Shown here in pieces: positions 18,052 through 25,658 of a DNA stretch of 64,000 nucleotides. How positions within the stretch are numbered: position 1 is the first letter of the stretch; every line of letters begins with the position of its first letter. Origin of the DNA: CADEEN01 sp963738425 (GTDB taxonomy: Bacteria > Pseudomonadota > Gammaproteobacteria > Burkholderiales > Burkholderiaceae_C). The position numbers and the translations under genes are program-made. The notes under the pieces were generated by a model that saw only the letters and a program-made list of their open reading frames with translations, did no database searches and was not told where the DNA came from. The stretch covers positions 1 through 64,000 of the forward strand of contig CAVTWT010000035.1 of the NCBI GenBank assembly GCA_963738425.1, given 5' to 3'.

Positions 18052-18071
18052 GGGTCGGACTGTCCGACCCC
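18051..18071. promoter_or_regulatory. Perfect 10-bp inverted repeat after parB-like gene (palindrome copy 2)
   Basis: GGGGTCGGAC-T-GTCCGACCCC starts at the last base of the parB-like stop codon. Its core TCGGACTGTCCGA repeats the palindrome found upstream of the same gene. No T run follows, so a protein-binding site is more likely than a terminator. Confidence 0.5.
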
Positions 18072-18194
18072 CCAGCGCTCAGCCGCAGCGTCAATTGAGA
18101 GTGGAGATGAAGAAGCTCGAAAAAGATGGATGGCAGGATAGGCTGGCCGCCAGCGAACCGATGCACGCAAGGCGTCGCGTCTCGGAGTTCTCCG

Positions 18195-18731
18195 ATGTCG
18201 GGCTCCGCGGGTGATCGCGTCACCATCGACCTGCGCGGCATCGGCGATGCCGTCCGCTCGGCAGCGGCCGGGCGTGGATTGACGATCGCCGCCCTCGCGC
18301 GCGAGGCGCTGGTCAGCGCCCTGGGCGAGGCGCCGCCGTTGCGAGAGTTGCCCGATGCGCCGGCACCGCGCCTACACGGCACCGTCAAGCTCACCTGGCG
18401 GATGGACGTGCGCGCAGCCGAGCTGCTCGCCGCCAACGCCCGCGCGCTCGGACTGAGCTACGGCCAGTACGTTGGCTACCTCGTCAGCGCCACGCCGTTG
18501 CCGGCGCCGGTGGCGCAGCGCGCTGCCGATCGTGCGGCGCTACAGGCGTTGACCGACCACGTGGCGGTGCTGGCGCGCGAGATCAGCGAAATCCTTCGCC
18601 TAGCTCGTGCGGGCCGCTCGCCGGAGGAGGCGAAGCAGCGTACCGAGCACATCCGAAATCTCGTCACGGACATGCGCCGCCACCTCGACCTCGCGTCGTC
18701 CTTTCTCTCAGATCGTGGAGATGCGCCATGA
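18195..18731 (+). CDS. MobC-like relaxosome accessory protein
   Basis: A 178-aa protein. An N-terminal ribbon-helix-helix-like segment (DRVTIDLRGIGDAVRSAAAG, TIAALAREALVSALG) is followed by a helical region LAREISEILRLARAG and EAKQRTEHIRNLVTDMRRHL. Its stop overlaps the relaxase start (ATGA), so the two are translated together. Small DNA-binding proteins in this position help the relaxase recognise oriT. The start at 18195 has GGAG seven bases upstream; a longer form beginning at 18126 is possible. Confidence 0.68.
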   Translation: MSGSAGDRVTIDLRGIGDAVRSAAAGRGLTIAALAREALVSALGEAPPLRELPDAPAPRLHGTVKLTWRMDVRAAELLAANARALGLSYGQYVGYLVSATPLPAPVAQRAADRAALQALTDHVAVLAREISEILRLARAGRSPEEAKQRTEHIRNLVTDMRRHLDLASSFLSDRGDAP

Positions 18732-19693
18732 GCACGACCTCGGTGGATGGGATGCTGGTTGCCTGGGGAGACCGGCTGTTCTACGGACCCAACCGCATCG
18801 TGCGCAGCAGCACTCCGCGCCTGTCGCTGCACGCCCAAGCCGGCGCGGTCCGTCAGCGCATCAAGGCCATCGTCGTGCGCAACGCGCCGCAGGTGATGGT
18901 GAAAGTGACCGGCGGCGGCCGAGGGATGGGTGCGATTGCGGCGCACCTGCGTTACATCAGCAAGTCCGGCCGGCTGCCTTTCGAGGACGACCGCGGCGAG
19001 ATGCGCCAGGGCGCCGAGGCGCTGCGTGACCTTGCGGACCAATGGCGCTGCGGCGGCGCTCGCATCCCCGAGCGAAGCGAGCGGCGCGAGGCGTTCAACA
19101 TCATGCTGGCAATGCCTGCGGGGACGAACCCTGAGATCGTGCGCAACGCCGCGCGCGAGTTTGCGAAGGCCGAGCTTGCGAACCACCGCTACGTGATGGT
19201 GCTGCACACGCACCAGGCCAACCCGCATGTCCACCTGGCCGTGCGCGCGGAGGGCCGCGGCGGCCGGCGTCTCAACCCGCGCAAACAAGACCTGCGGCGC
19301 TGGCGCGAGGTGTTCGCCGAAAGGCTGAGAGGCTTGGGGATCGAAGCGGAAGCGACGTCCAAGATCGCGCGCGGCAGCGTGCACCGGAACGAACGGCTCT
19401 GGGAGCGAAAGGCTTACGACGACGGCCGAACCGTGAAGCGCGCCGGGACCACCAACCCGAAGCTCACGCCCGCACGGCGGCACGCGGCGCAGGCGTGGTG
19501 CGAGATCGCCAAGGCGCTCGCGTCGTCGGAGGACATGGCTGACCGCGAGCTGGGCCGGTCGGTCGTCAACTACGCGCGGTGGCTGCCCGGCGTACGCTAC
19601 AGGCCGCCAGAGAAGCAGCCGCAGCGCGAGCTGCCTGGGTTGGAGCGGACGGCTGTGCAGAAGGCGCGGCCAGATCCGGGTTGGGAGCGATGA
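18728..19693 (+). CDS. Relaxase/mobilization nuclease (VirD2-like)
   Basis: A 321-aa MobP/VirD2-type relaxase. The probable nicking tyrosine is Tyr76 in AAHLRYISKSG. The metal-binding motif is HTHQANPHVHL (residues 160-170), with RLNPRKQDLRRWREVFAERL after it. It lacks the long C-terminal helicase or coupling domains of larger relaxases. It should cut oriT on one strand and lead transfer. No type IV secretion or coupling protein gene is in the window, so mobilisation would need a helper element. Confidence 0.85.
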   Translation: MSTTSVDGMLVAWGDRLFYGPNRIVRSSTPRLSLHAQAGAVRQRIKAIVVRNAPQVMVKVTGGGRGMGAIAAHLRYISKSGRLPFEDDRGEMRQGAEALRDLADQWRCGGARIPERSERREAFNIMLAMPAGTNPEIVRNAAREFAKAELANHRYVMVLHTHQANPHVHLAVRAEGRGGRRLNPRKQDLRRWREVFAERLRGLGIEAEATSKIARGSVHRNERLWERKAYDDGRTVKRAGTTNPKLTPARRHAAQAWCEIAKALASSEDMADRELGRSVVNYARWLPGVRYRPPEKQPQRELPGLERTAVQKARPDPGWER

Positions 19694-19719
19694 ATCCAAC
19701 ACGCTGCTGCTGCTCGTCC

Positions 19720-19748
19720 GATCGACACGTTGCCAGAACGTGTCGATC
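19720..19748. repeat. Perfect 12-bp inverted repeat after the relaxase gene
   Basis: GATCGACACGTT and its exact complement are separated by a five-base loop. Together with the larger inverted repeat 120 bp further on, it makes the relaxase-alpA interval a candidate oriT. A terminator is less likely because no T run follows. Confidence 0.5.
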
Positions 19749-19868
19749 ATGAGCCACTGGATCGACACACCTCCAGATCGAGAGAAAAGGACACAAGGTG
19801 TCCTCGCCGCCGGACGGGCTCGGGGGCAGGCCGCCCTGAGCAGCCTGCCCGACCCCGACAGCGTGGCC

Positions 19869-19935
19869 GCGACGCGAGGCGCGTCAAGGGTTCGCTGCGC
19901 CGGGCTGCACCCGTCCTTGACCCGTCTCGCGTCGC
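19869..19935. repeat. Imperfect 21-bp inverted repeat (candidate oriT arm pair)
   Basis: Arms at 19869-19889 and 19915-19935 match at 19 of 21 positions, with a 25-base spacer. The arm begins GCGACGCGAG and ends GTCAAGG. Long imperfect inverted repeats next to a relaxase gene are typical of oriT regions; the nick site is not identifiable by eye. Confidence 0.45.
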
Positions 19936-19942
19936 GCGGGAG

Positions 19943-20179
19943 TCAGTGCGAGTCGGCGCCGCGTGACTCGCTCCACCGATCAAGGTCGGACCAGCGCCAG
20001 GCGACGGCGCGCGGCCCAAGGTGCACGGGCGCGGGGAAGGCCCCGCTGGCCACCAGTCGATAGATCGTCGAGCGGCCGAGCCCGGTCGCCATCATCACCG
20101 TGGGCAAGCGCGCGAACAGGCGTGGCGCTTCAGCCGAGCGAGCAACGGCGAGCCGCGAGTGACTCTTGCGAACGGTCAT
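19943..20179 (-). CDS. AlpA-family helix-turn-helix regulator
   Basis: A short MerR/AlpA-type DNA-binding protein with LPTVMMATGLGRSTIYRLVA and SGAFPAPVHLGPRAVAW then RWSDLDRWSES, the standard AlpA layout. In phages and integrative elements, AlpA proteins switch on the integrase or act as excisionases. The start chosen (MTVRKSHSR) gives about 78 aa; an ATG nine codons upstream is also possible. Confidence 0.78.
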   Translation of the reverse strand: MTVRKSHSRLAVARSAEAPRLFARLPTVMMATGLGRSTIYRLVASGAFPAPVHLGPRAVAWRWSDLDRWSESRGADSH

Positions 20180-20380
20180 CGATTCCACGAGCAAAGAGTA
20201 GGCCATCGGGAGCTTGGCTTCGGCGATGATTTCGGGTCGTGAATCGTCGCGCCGCTGATTCACTGTAGGCGCTGTTGCGTACCAGATCGGTGCTGGATTG
20301 GCTCCCAAAATCCAGCGGGGCGAGCCGGCGGGCCGCAGTCGGGAAAGTGCCATGCGAGGCGCGGTGCAAGGATCGCGGGA

Positions 20381-20914
20381 TCACGAGCTCGCTTGAGTAC
20401 GCGCCTTTTCGACGGCCGCCGACGACATGAAGAGCGCCTGCGTTGCGCGATCTGGCGCGCTGTGCTCAACGAGCTTGCACGGCGTCTGCGCCAGCCTCAG
20501 CGAATGCTCCAAGTGCGACCACTCGGGGTGGTGGTGCAGGCTGTGTTCGAGCAGGAACATCAGTTCGTTCAGCGAGCCGAGCACGCGCTTGCTGGCCGTG
20601 CGGCCGATTCGATGCTCGCGCATGTGGTCGCATTCGGCCTGCAGCGACGCGCCCGGAATGGCGAGCGCTGAGAGGATCGGCGGTAGGGCTTCCAGCAGCC
20701 GCGCGGGCAGAACGCCGGCGATCTTGGCCGGCACGATCACCGGCAGCAATGTCCGCTCACTGATGCACAGCACGAGGTGTTGTGGCCGAGTGACGAGGAC
20801 GTTGGCATACCAATCGCCAAGCAGCGTCGTCGGCCCCACGTCGCCGTGCGGGGAGTCGGTCAAGCCGCGCCGCAGCAGCTTGTGTGTGCATCGCAGGGTG
20901 AACATGCTGCCCAA
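20381..20914 (-). CDS. DUF6933-family protein
   Basis: A 177-aa protein resembling the DUF6933 family: FTLRCTHKLLRRGL, TTLLGDWYANVLVTRPQHLV and LCISERTLLPVIVPAKIAG. No catalytic motif is visible. A conserved pattern of Gly-Asp-Trp-Tyr-Ala-Asn and a long helical C-terminal half rich in His (HSLHHHPEWSHLEHSL) are seen. The function is unknown. It lies next to a toxin-antitoxin pair on element A, so a maintenance or defence role is possible but unsupported. The start may be the fourth codon (second Met). Confidence 0.6.
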   Translation of the reverse strand: MGSMFTLRCTHKLLRRGLTDSPHGDVGPTTLLGDWYANVLVTRPQHLVLCISERTLLPVIVPAKIAGVLPARLLEALPPILSALAIPGASLQAECDHMREHRIGRTASKRVLGSLNELMFLLEHSLHHHPEWSHLEHSLRLAQTPCKLVEHSAPDRATQALFMSSAAVEKARTQASS

Positions 20915-20983
20915 TGGATCAGTTAGGGCCGGTCAAGGCCGGTCAGTTCCCGGCGGCGCCGATCCCGGTGACCACAAGACCCA

Positions 20984-21478
20984 TCACGGGCGCAGCGAAG
21001 CCTTCAAGTCCACCACCGTCGTCATCAAGGTCATCGGCTCCAGCGGAGACACGTCGAGCCCAAGCCCGACGTAGAACGCTTTCGCTTCGTCCGAGATCGC
21101 GTGCACCAGCATTCCGCGGATGCCGATGCTGTCGGCGGCGGCCAGCACGCGCACTGCCGCGTCGCGGAACAGCGCGCGGCCGAGGCCCTTGCCCTGGAAG
21201 CTCTTGTCGATCGCCAGCCGGCCCAGCACGGCAACCGGCACGGGATCGGGCATATTGCGGCGAAATCGGCCCGTCGCTGCATCGGGCGCGACCGCGCTCG
21301 CCGCCAGGGCGTAGTAGCCGGCGACACGAGCGTCGTCGCAGGCGACAAAGGTGCGCGACGCGCCGCTGGTCTGGTTCTGCATCGCGCGGCGGCGCAGCCA
21401 GTCGTCGAGCGAAAGCACGCCGCTGTCGAAACTGCCGAGCGCGTGCTGCGCGGTCAGCGGCTCGGGGGCGCGCAGCAT
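20984..21478 (-). CDS. GNAT-family toxin (TacT-like)
   Basis: A 164-aa acetyltransferase fold with the layout of TacT/AtaT toxins: HALGSFDSGVLSLDDWLRRR at the N-terminus, VAVLGRLAIDKSFQGKGLGR for acetyl-CoA binding (Q/RxxGxG/A as QGKGLG), and a C-terminal EAKAFYVGLGL. Such toxins acetylate aminoacyl-tRNA and halt translation. The DUF1778 antitoxin gene lies just upstream (34-bp gap) on the same strand, the usual order. The ATG has a weak ribosome site. Confidence 0.86.
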   Translation of the reverse strand: MLRAPEPLTAQHALGSFDSGVLSLDDWLRRRAMQNQTSGASRTFVACDDARVAGYYALAASAVAPDAATGRFRRNMPDPVPVAVLGRLAIDKSFQGKGLGRALFRDAAVRVLAAADSIGIRGMLVHAISDEAKAFYVGLGLDVSPLEPMTLMTTVVDLKASLRP

Positions 21479-21512
21479 CGCAACGGCGTAAGCTCGCTTG
21501 TCAGCCCGCTCG

Positions 21513-21806
21513 TCAGCCCTGTTCCCAGGGCGGCGCGCTCTTCATCGTGCGGCGCAGACGTGCGTTCGGCTTCGCAGGCTGCTCCAGCAAGGCAAGGAAC
21601 TTGTCGAACTTCGCAGGGCCGACCAGGATCAGCGCGCGGTCGAGCAAGGCCTCTTCGGCGGCGCGGCGCGCGGCGCCGAGGATGAAGTCGGTGCGCGTCT
21701 TGCCGGCGGACGAGGCTGCACGGTCGATGAGGTTGCGTTCCGCCGCGGGAATACGCAGGTTGAGCGTCTCGCGCGGAGCAGGCTTTGTGGCAATGGCGGG
21801 CTTCAT
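21513..21806 (-). CDS. DUF1778-family antitoxin (TacA-like)
   Basis: A 97-aa ribbon-helix-helix antitoxin: ETLNLRIPAAERNLIDRAAS, then AGKTRTDFILGAARRAAEEA, then a C-terminal tail that would wrap the toxin (FDKFLALLEQPAKPN). It represses its own promoter and neutralises the GNAT toxin in known TacAT pairs. It lies between the integrase and toxin genes, where it would stabilise element A by post-segregational killing. Confidence 0.86.
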   Translation of the reverse strand: MKPAIATKPAPRETLNLRIPAAERNLIDRAASSAGKTRTDFILGAARRAAEEALLDRALILVGPAKFDKFLALLEQPAKPNARLRRTMKSAPPWEQG

Positions 21807-21874
21807 GGTGGGAGGATTCGAGTTGCGGACGGATTCTATCGCGCCGTAACGCCGTTGTCATTACGGTCCGGCTT

Positions 21875-23206
21875 TCATCGGGCCGGGCTTTGGCGGGTGT
21901 CACGTTTTGGCCGTACTTTGGGCTTCGGTTCGATCGCGGACATCAGCACTTCGAGTGCCTGGCGCTTTTGCGGCATGTAGTCATGCCCGTCGTAGTGGCG
22001 GTACTGCACCCCGGTGATGCCGTGCGACTGCAGATGCCCGCGCACCTCGCGATTGATGCTGTTGGCGGCAAGCAGCGTCTCGACGCCCGAGCGCACCCGC
22101 TTGAGCTGGAAGCCCGGCATCGCTTCGGCGACGGTCTCGTGCGCCCAGTTGCTCGCGGTCGAGGGCTCGATCGGCAGTCGGCCGCCCGAGGTTGAGATGA
22201 CGAACTCGCCGGCGCACGGGAACTCGCGCAGCGCCGCGGCGGCCTTCGCCAGCAGCGGCACGATATGCGTGCGGGCAGGGCGACCGGGTCGGCCCTTGCC
22301 GTCGTAGATCGTGATCGCGTCGGCCGTCGTGTCGAGCCAGCGCAGGCGGATCAACTGCTGCACGCGCTGCCCACCCGTCAGCAGGTGTAGCCGCAGGAAC
22401 GCGCCGCGCAGGCCGTCGATGCGCTTGATGAAATCCCAGTACGCGCGCAGTTCCTCGGCCGACATGGGCCGCTTGTCGGCCGTGTCGAACGCCGGGTCGC
22501 GCTTCGTGCTCGCTACCGGATTGGTCTCGATCTGGAAAGCGCGGAACGCGACCGGCAGCGTCGCCACGGCGCGCACGTCGATCGCGCATTGATAGGCCGC
22601 GCGCAGGTACGCGCGCAGCTTGTTCGCCGTGCGGCCGTGGCCCCGCTCGATCACGCGGCGCAGGATGTCGAGGATGTCGTCGGACCTGACTTCGGCGGCG
22701 GGCTTCTCGGCGATCTTCGGCCACGCCTCGGCCACATGGTTGCGGAAGATGTTGGCCGCATCGGCATGGCTGCGCCGGCCCTGCGATCGAAGGTGGCCGG
22801 TGTAGGTCTCGAACAAGCCCGCAAGGGTGCGTGTCGCGCGCTCCGCCTGCGCCTCCTTGCGCGCTTGGAACGCAGTGCGTTCCTCGAAACGCGCTTCGCG
22901 CAGTCCGCCGGAGTGCTTTCGCAGCTGATGTTGCGTCGCGAGCAGGCGGCAGCGCTCCCGCGCGGCGGCCGTCGAGTACCCAAGGCGGCTCGGTTCGAGC
23001 TTCTTCGGCGGCGCACCGGGATCGAACGTGCCGATGGGCTCGCGGTGCGTGCGCCCTTCGTGCGAGAAGCGCCAGTAGAACTGGACGCTGCCGTCGGTGA
23101 GTTTTCGCGCTTGCAGCGAGCCGCCGCTGGCGAGCTTCTCGATCGTCAAGAATGCGCCGACATCGAGCGACCGAAGGCTCGTGCTGTTGGACTGGGGTGC
23201 TGCCAT
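21875..23206 (-). CDS. Tyrosine-type integrase of element A
   Basis: A 443-aa phage-type integrase. An N-terminal arm-binding region (RKLTDGSVQFYWRFSHEGRT) is followed by a core-binding domain around TLAGLFETYTGHLRSQG. The catalytic domain has Arg in TGGQRVQQLIRLRW, the second box KRVRSGVETLLA...RGHLQSHG, and the nucleophile Tyr in YRHYDGHDYM. It reads leftward from about 220 bp inside the right tRNA-Lys repeat, as expected for the recombinase acting on that site. Confidence 0.9.
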   Translation of the reverse strand: MAAPQSNSTSLRSLDVGAFLTIEKLASGGSLQARKLTDGSVQFYWRFSHEGRTHREPIGTFDPGAPPKKLEPSRLGYSTAAARERCRLLATQHQLRKHSGGLREARFEERTAFQARKEAQAERATRTLAGLFETYTGHLRSQGRRSHADAANIFRNHVAEAWPKIAEKPAAEVRSDDILDILRRVIERGHGRTANKLRAYLRAAYQCAIDVRAVATLPVAFRAFQIETNPVASTKRDPAFDTADKRPMSAEELRAYWDFIKRIDGLRGAFLRLHLLTGGQRVQQLIRLRWLDTTADAITIYDGKGRPGRPARTHIVPLLAKAAAALREFPCAGEFVISTSGGRLPIEPSTASNWAHETVAEAMPGFQLKRVRSGVETLLAANSINREVRGHLQSHGITGVQYRHYDGHDYMPQKRQALEVLMSAIEPKPKVRPKRDTRQSPAR

Positions 23207-23426
23207 GCTCTCGCTCCTGCTTCGGCCGATGGAACGGACACGAGCATCTGGTGCCAGGGAGCGCGAATGGCTGCCGATCGCATAGTTCGCGCCGATTCCT
23301 GGTGCCAGTCTGGTGCCAGTTCTCGGCGGAATGGTACGGGATCGCTTGGAACAGCGGTGTACCTAAGCCATTGATTTACATGAGTCTGCGCGTCCCAGAA
23401 TGTATCAAGAAATCCCAGGGAAAGTA

Positions 23427-23472
23427 ACTCTTAATCCGTTGGTCGAAGGTTCGAATCCTTCAGGGCCCACCA
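23427..23472 (+). repeat. 46-bp tRNA-Lys 3'-end repeat (junction of elements A and B)
   Basis: It begins ACTCTTAATCCGTTGG (anticodon-arm side, CTT) and runs through GGTTCGAATCC (T arm) to the CCA end. It is identical over 46 bp to the copy at 39809-39854. The upstream bases do not form the 5' half of a tRNA, so this is a partial copy used as an attachment site and not a working tRNA gene. Confidence 0.9.
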
Positions 23473-23482
23473 TAGACAAAAC

Positions 23483-23520
23483 AAGGGGCCTGACTGCTGA
23501 GTCAGGCCCCTTTGCTTTTT
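23483..23520. terminator. Strong bidirectional intrinsic terminator
   Basis: A 13-bp stem (AAGGGGCCTGACT paired with AGTCAGGCCCCTT) with a four-base loop. A T-rich tract follows on the plus strand (TGCTTTTT) and another on the minus strand (GTTTTG). It closes the leftward operon of element B, whose last stop codon is 25 bases away, and also stops readthrough from the tRNA side. Confidence 0.85.
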
Positions 23521-23544
23521 GGTGGAAAGGCGCTGGTGAAGGCG

Positions 23545-23763
23545 CTACGCCAGATCGTCGTGCGCAGCACGCTCTCGCGCTATCGCCAGCAGTTCGCGGA
23601 TACGAGCCTCGCGCCAGTTGCAGGTATTGGCGGGCTTCGCCAGGATCGACTCGATGCGCGATCGGCGTTCCTGATAGTTGAACTCGCGCTTTGGCGGCTT
23701 CGGTTCAAGGTCCGCGATTCGCGCCAGTAGATCGGCCGGCAGGGGGTTGCGTGCAAGCAGCAT
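23545..23763 (-). CDS. Small hypothetical protein, last gene of element B operon
   Basis: A 72-aa charged protein (MLLARNPLPADLLARIADLE, then REFNYQERRSRIESILAKP). I do not recognise a family. The ATG overlaps the stop of the preceding gene (TGATG), so it is translationally coupled. A GTG immediately before it could also start. The strong terminator follows its stop. Confidence 0.6.
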   Translation of the reverse strand: MLLARNPLPADLLARIADLEPKPPKREFNYQERRSRIESILAKPANTCNWREARIRELLAIARERAAHDDLA

Positions 23764-24206
23764 CACGCGAGCGCCGGTGGTTCATCGACGCGCTGCGCGG
23801 TCGGGAGCACGCCGCCGTTGCGCGTTTGCGCTTGCGCCTGGCGTTCGAGCGCGGCGACGCGGGCCATCACCTCCTCGACCTGTACCGCGGACGACAGCAC
23901 AGCCAACGACTTCATGAGCGCTTCGCCGGTGGCCGCGCCTATATCGCCGCGGGCCACTGCATCGAGCACCGCCGACACCTTCTGCACGAGGGTCTGCGCA
24001 GCTTGCAACTCGGGCAGCACCACGGTCTTTTCCGGTGCGAGTGGTGCGGGTGCTAGGTACTTGAAGAAGATGGCCGTGGCCGCCGGGTCCGCTTGCTTTG
24101 CCATGCGCACCACGGCGTCGATCACGTCCTTCTTGTGAGGGTCGAGCAAGGCCGCGACCGCCTCCTGGCGCTCGGCGATCTTGTCAGCCCGTTTCGTGGT
24201 CGCCAT
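23763..24206 (-). CDS. Hypothetical protein with small-terminase/DUF-like phage layout
   Basis: A 147-aa mostly helical protein. The start ADKIAERQEAVAALLDPHK, the middle AIFFKYLAPAP and the C-terminal pattern ARGDIGAATGEALMKSLAVL followed by a coiled VEEVMARVAALERQAQ resemble small phage packaging or head-associated proteins (the 'dig-in-gene' pattern near small terminase subunits). I cannot name the family with confidence. It is five bases after the previous stop and overlaps the next start. Confidence 0.55.
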   Translation of the reverse strand: MATTKRADKIAERQEAVAALLDPHKKDVIDAVVRMAKQADPAATAIFFKYLAPAPLAPEKTVVLPELQAAQTLVQKVSAVLDAVARGDIGAATGEALMKSLAVLSSAVQVEEVMARVAALERQAQAQTRNGGVLPTAQRVDEPPALA

Positions 24207-24211
24207 GTGCG

Positions 24212-24496
24212 CTACACCGGGAAGCCGCGCTCGGCGAACCGCTCGAACTGAAACGACATGCGCGACAGCGCCGTGCCGGCGTCGGGCTTGTCGTTCAACA
24301 TCGGCTCGTGCGCGTACTTGCCGATCACCGCCAACACGTCGGCGTCGTCATCGCGTACTGCGAGGCTGCACGCGTCGAGTAACACGGCCAGCAGACGATC
24401 CTCGACATATCGGCGCAAGTCAGCCGACAGCGGCGTGCCTGCAAGTGACTCGATGTGTTGGATCGACGAAGCGATCCAGGCTTGATCTTGGTTCAT
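24212..24496 (-). CDS. Hypothetical protein (94 aa)
   Basis: The product begins MNQDQAWIASSIQHIESL and contains SADLRRYVEDRLLAVLLDA and MSFQFERFAERGF. No family is recognised. GGGAG lies six bases before the ATG. Its start overlaps the stop of the preceding Cys-rich gene by four bases, placing it firmly in the operon. Confidence 0.6.
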   Translation of the reverse strand: MNQDQAWIASSIQHIESLAGTPLSADLRRYVEDRLLAVLLDACSLAVRDDDADVLAVIGKYAHEPMLNDKPDAGTALSRMSFQFERFAERGFPV

Positions 24497-24813
24497 TGCT
24501 GCTCCCGTTTCAGTTTGTTGAACGCCGTGGCCCGCGTCACCGCGCATGTCTTGCAGTTGCCTGCCTCGTCCCGGTCCTCATGACCCCGCACGCACGGCGT
24601 CTGCAATGCGAATCGCAGTCGTGCCGCAGCCTCACGGCACTGCACACAGCGGTCGTGCGCCCCGCGCACATGGCCGAAGGCCATGCAGCCGCGTCGCTTG
24701 GCCGGCGTGATCCGCTTGTACGGCTTCGGCTTCGGCTTCGGCGTTGGTGCCGGTCGTGGGTGCCGAGGGTTCGAGGCTGTCGGCACGAGGGTCGCAAACA
24801 TGGCATCCCACAT
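24493..24813 (-). CDS. Cys-rich putative zinc-binding protein (106 aa)
   Basis: After a Pro/Lys-rich linker (PTPKPKPKPYKRITPAKRRG), two Cys clusters follow: CMAFGHVRGAHDRCVQC and CVRGHEDRDEAGNCKTC. The paired CxxC knuckles suggest one or two zinc ribbons, probably for nucleic-acid or protein binding. The ATG overlaps the previous stop (TGATG) with GAGGGGAAG upstream. The family is not recognised. Confidence 0.6.
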   Translation of the reverse strand: MWDAMFATLVPTASNPRHPRPAPTPKPKPKPYKRITPAKRRGCMAFGHVRGAHDRCVQCREAAARLRFALQTPCVRGHEDRDEAGNCKTCAVTRATAFNKLKREQQ

Positions 24814-25658
24814 CACAGCTTCCCCTCTGCGGCCAGTTGCCACGCGCGTTGCGCAACGCAGGCGACGACTTTCGGGTGATTTCCAAGGCCCGACTCAGCG
24901 AGATAGCGACGAATGCTCGGATGCTTGGCAACGAGCTTCTGTGCCAACTGCACAGCGCGATCAGCGTTGCTCGGTCCGAAGTCCGTTCGCAGCGCGTCCA
25001 TCGCGGCCGAGTGGTTGACTGCGTCTTGCTCGTCAGAGATGCCCTGCGTTGCTGCCGCGACAGCGACTTCAGTGATGTAGCTCGCATCGTTGGGGGTCAC
25101 GCCGAGCGCATCGAACCAAGCCGCCGAGTGCTCTGCGTTTGCTGCCGCGTCGGCGGTGCTCATGCCGAGGCGCTGCACCGACACTGACTCGACATCTCGA
25201 ATGACTTGCGCCAGATTCACTTTGGCGTCGTCGGTCAACGTTGGCACGTCGTCTTGCTCGTCGCCCTTGGGCTCGACTTGCTGCTCTTGCTGCTCGTCGT
25301 CGGCCGCGCGCTCGGCCGCACGCGCTGCATACGCCGCATTGCCGTGAGGCTTGGGCTTCTTGTTGAACGCCTCGTCAGCGTCAGGATCGGCGAGCGCTGC
25401 CGGTTCAGCATCGGGTTCACGACCACGGCCGCGATTGATCGGGGCAGGCGCGGGCGCAGCAGGTGCACGTGCCACGGGTGCAGCAGGTGCACGTGCAGCC
25501 GGTGCAGCCGGTGCAGCCGGTGCTGGCTTGCCGTCGCCGTAGAGCGCGCTGGCCGCGTCCCCGCGCGCAGCAGCCGGTGCAGCAGGCGCGTTGTGCGTCA
25601 GCGCTGATGTGGCCGATGTTGATGGCGTGCCGTACAACGCAGTGGCGAAGTCGGTCAT
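24813..25658 (-). CDS. Ala/Pro-rich protein with phage scaffold-like C-terminus
   Basis: A 281-aa protein. Residues ~25-80 are low-complexity Ala/Pro repeats (runs of AAPAAP and RAPAAP) encoded by short tandem repeats, then a charged Glu/Gln region (DDEQQEQQVEPKGDEQDD). The C-terminal part has MDALRTDFGPSNADRAVQLA and YLAESGLGNHPKVVACVAQ, which resembles the tail of phage scaffolding/head-assembly proteins (SGLGNHP motif). No capsid gene is nearby, so if it is a scaffold it would act on a helper phage's capsid. It is start/stop coupled on both sides. Confidence 0.6.
   Translation of the reverse strand: MTDFATALYGTPSTSATSALTHNAPAAPAAARGDAASALYGDGKPAPAAPAAPAARAPAAPVARAPAAPAPAPINRGRGREPDAEPAALADPDADEAFNKKPKPHGNAAYAARAAERAADDEQQEQQVEPKGDEQDDVPTLTDDAKVNLAQVIRDVESVSVQRLGMSTADAAANAEHSAAWFDALGVTPNDASYITEVAVAAATQGISDEQDAVNHSAAMDALRTDFGPSNADRAVQLAQKLVAKHPSIRRYLAESGLGNHPKVVACVAQRAWQLAAEGKL

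Larger units (their letters stand above)
15244..23472. mobile_element. Integrative mobilizable element A (visible right part)
   Basis: A run of ssb, parB-like, mobC-like, relaxase, alpA, DUF6933, toxin-antitoxin and integrase genes ending at a 46-bp tRNA-Lys 3'-end repeat. A relaxase without any type IV secretion genes suggests mobilisation by a helper rather than self-transfer. The integrase reads leftward from beside the right attachment repeat. The left attachment site is not in the window up to position 1, or has been lost, so the catabolic genes to the left may be cargo. The left limit given here is only the start of the gene-free stretch. Confidence 0.65.

Noticed and set aside
18051..18071. 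Intrinsic terminator after the ParB-like gene
   Set aside because: The hairpin is strong but has no T run, and its core is repeated before the gene, which favours a binding site.
23427..23472. A functional tRNA-Lys gene at each 46-bp repeat
   Set aside because: The bases to the left of both copies do not supply the acceptor 5' strand or D arm, so neither can fold as a complete tRNA.
25440..25560. CRISPR-like or VNTR regulatory repeat at the GGTGCAGCC units
   Set aside because: They are in frame in a coding sequence and encode an Ala/Pro linker, with no spacers.
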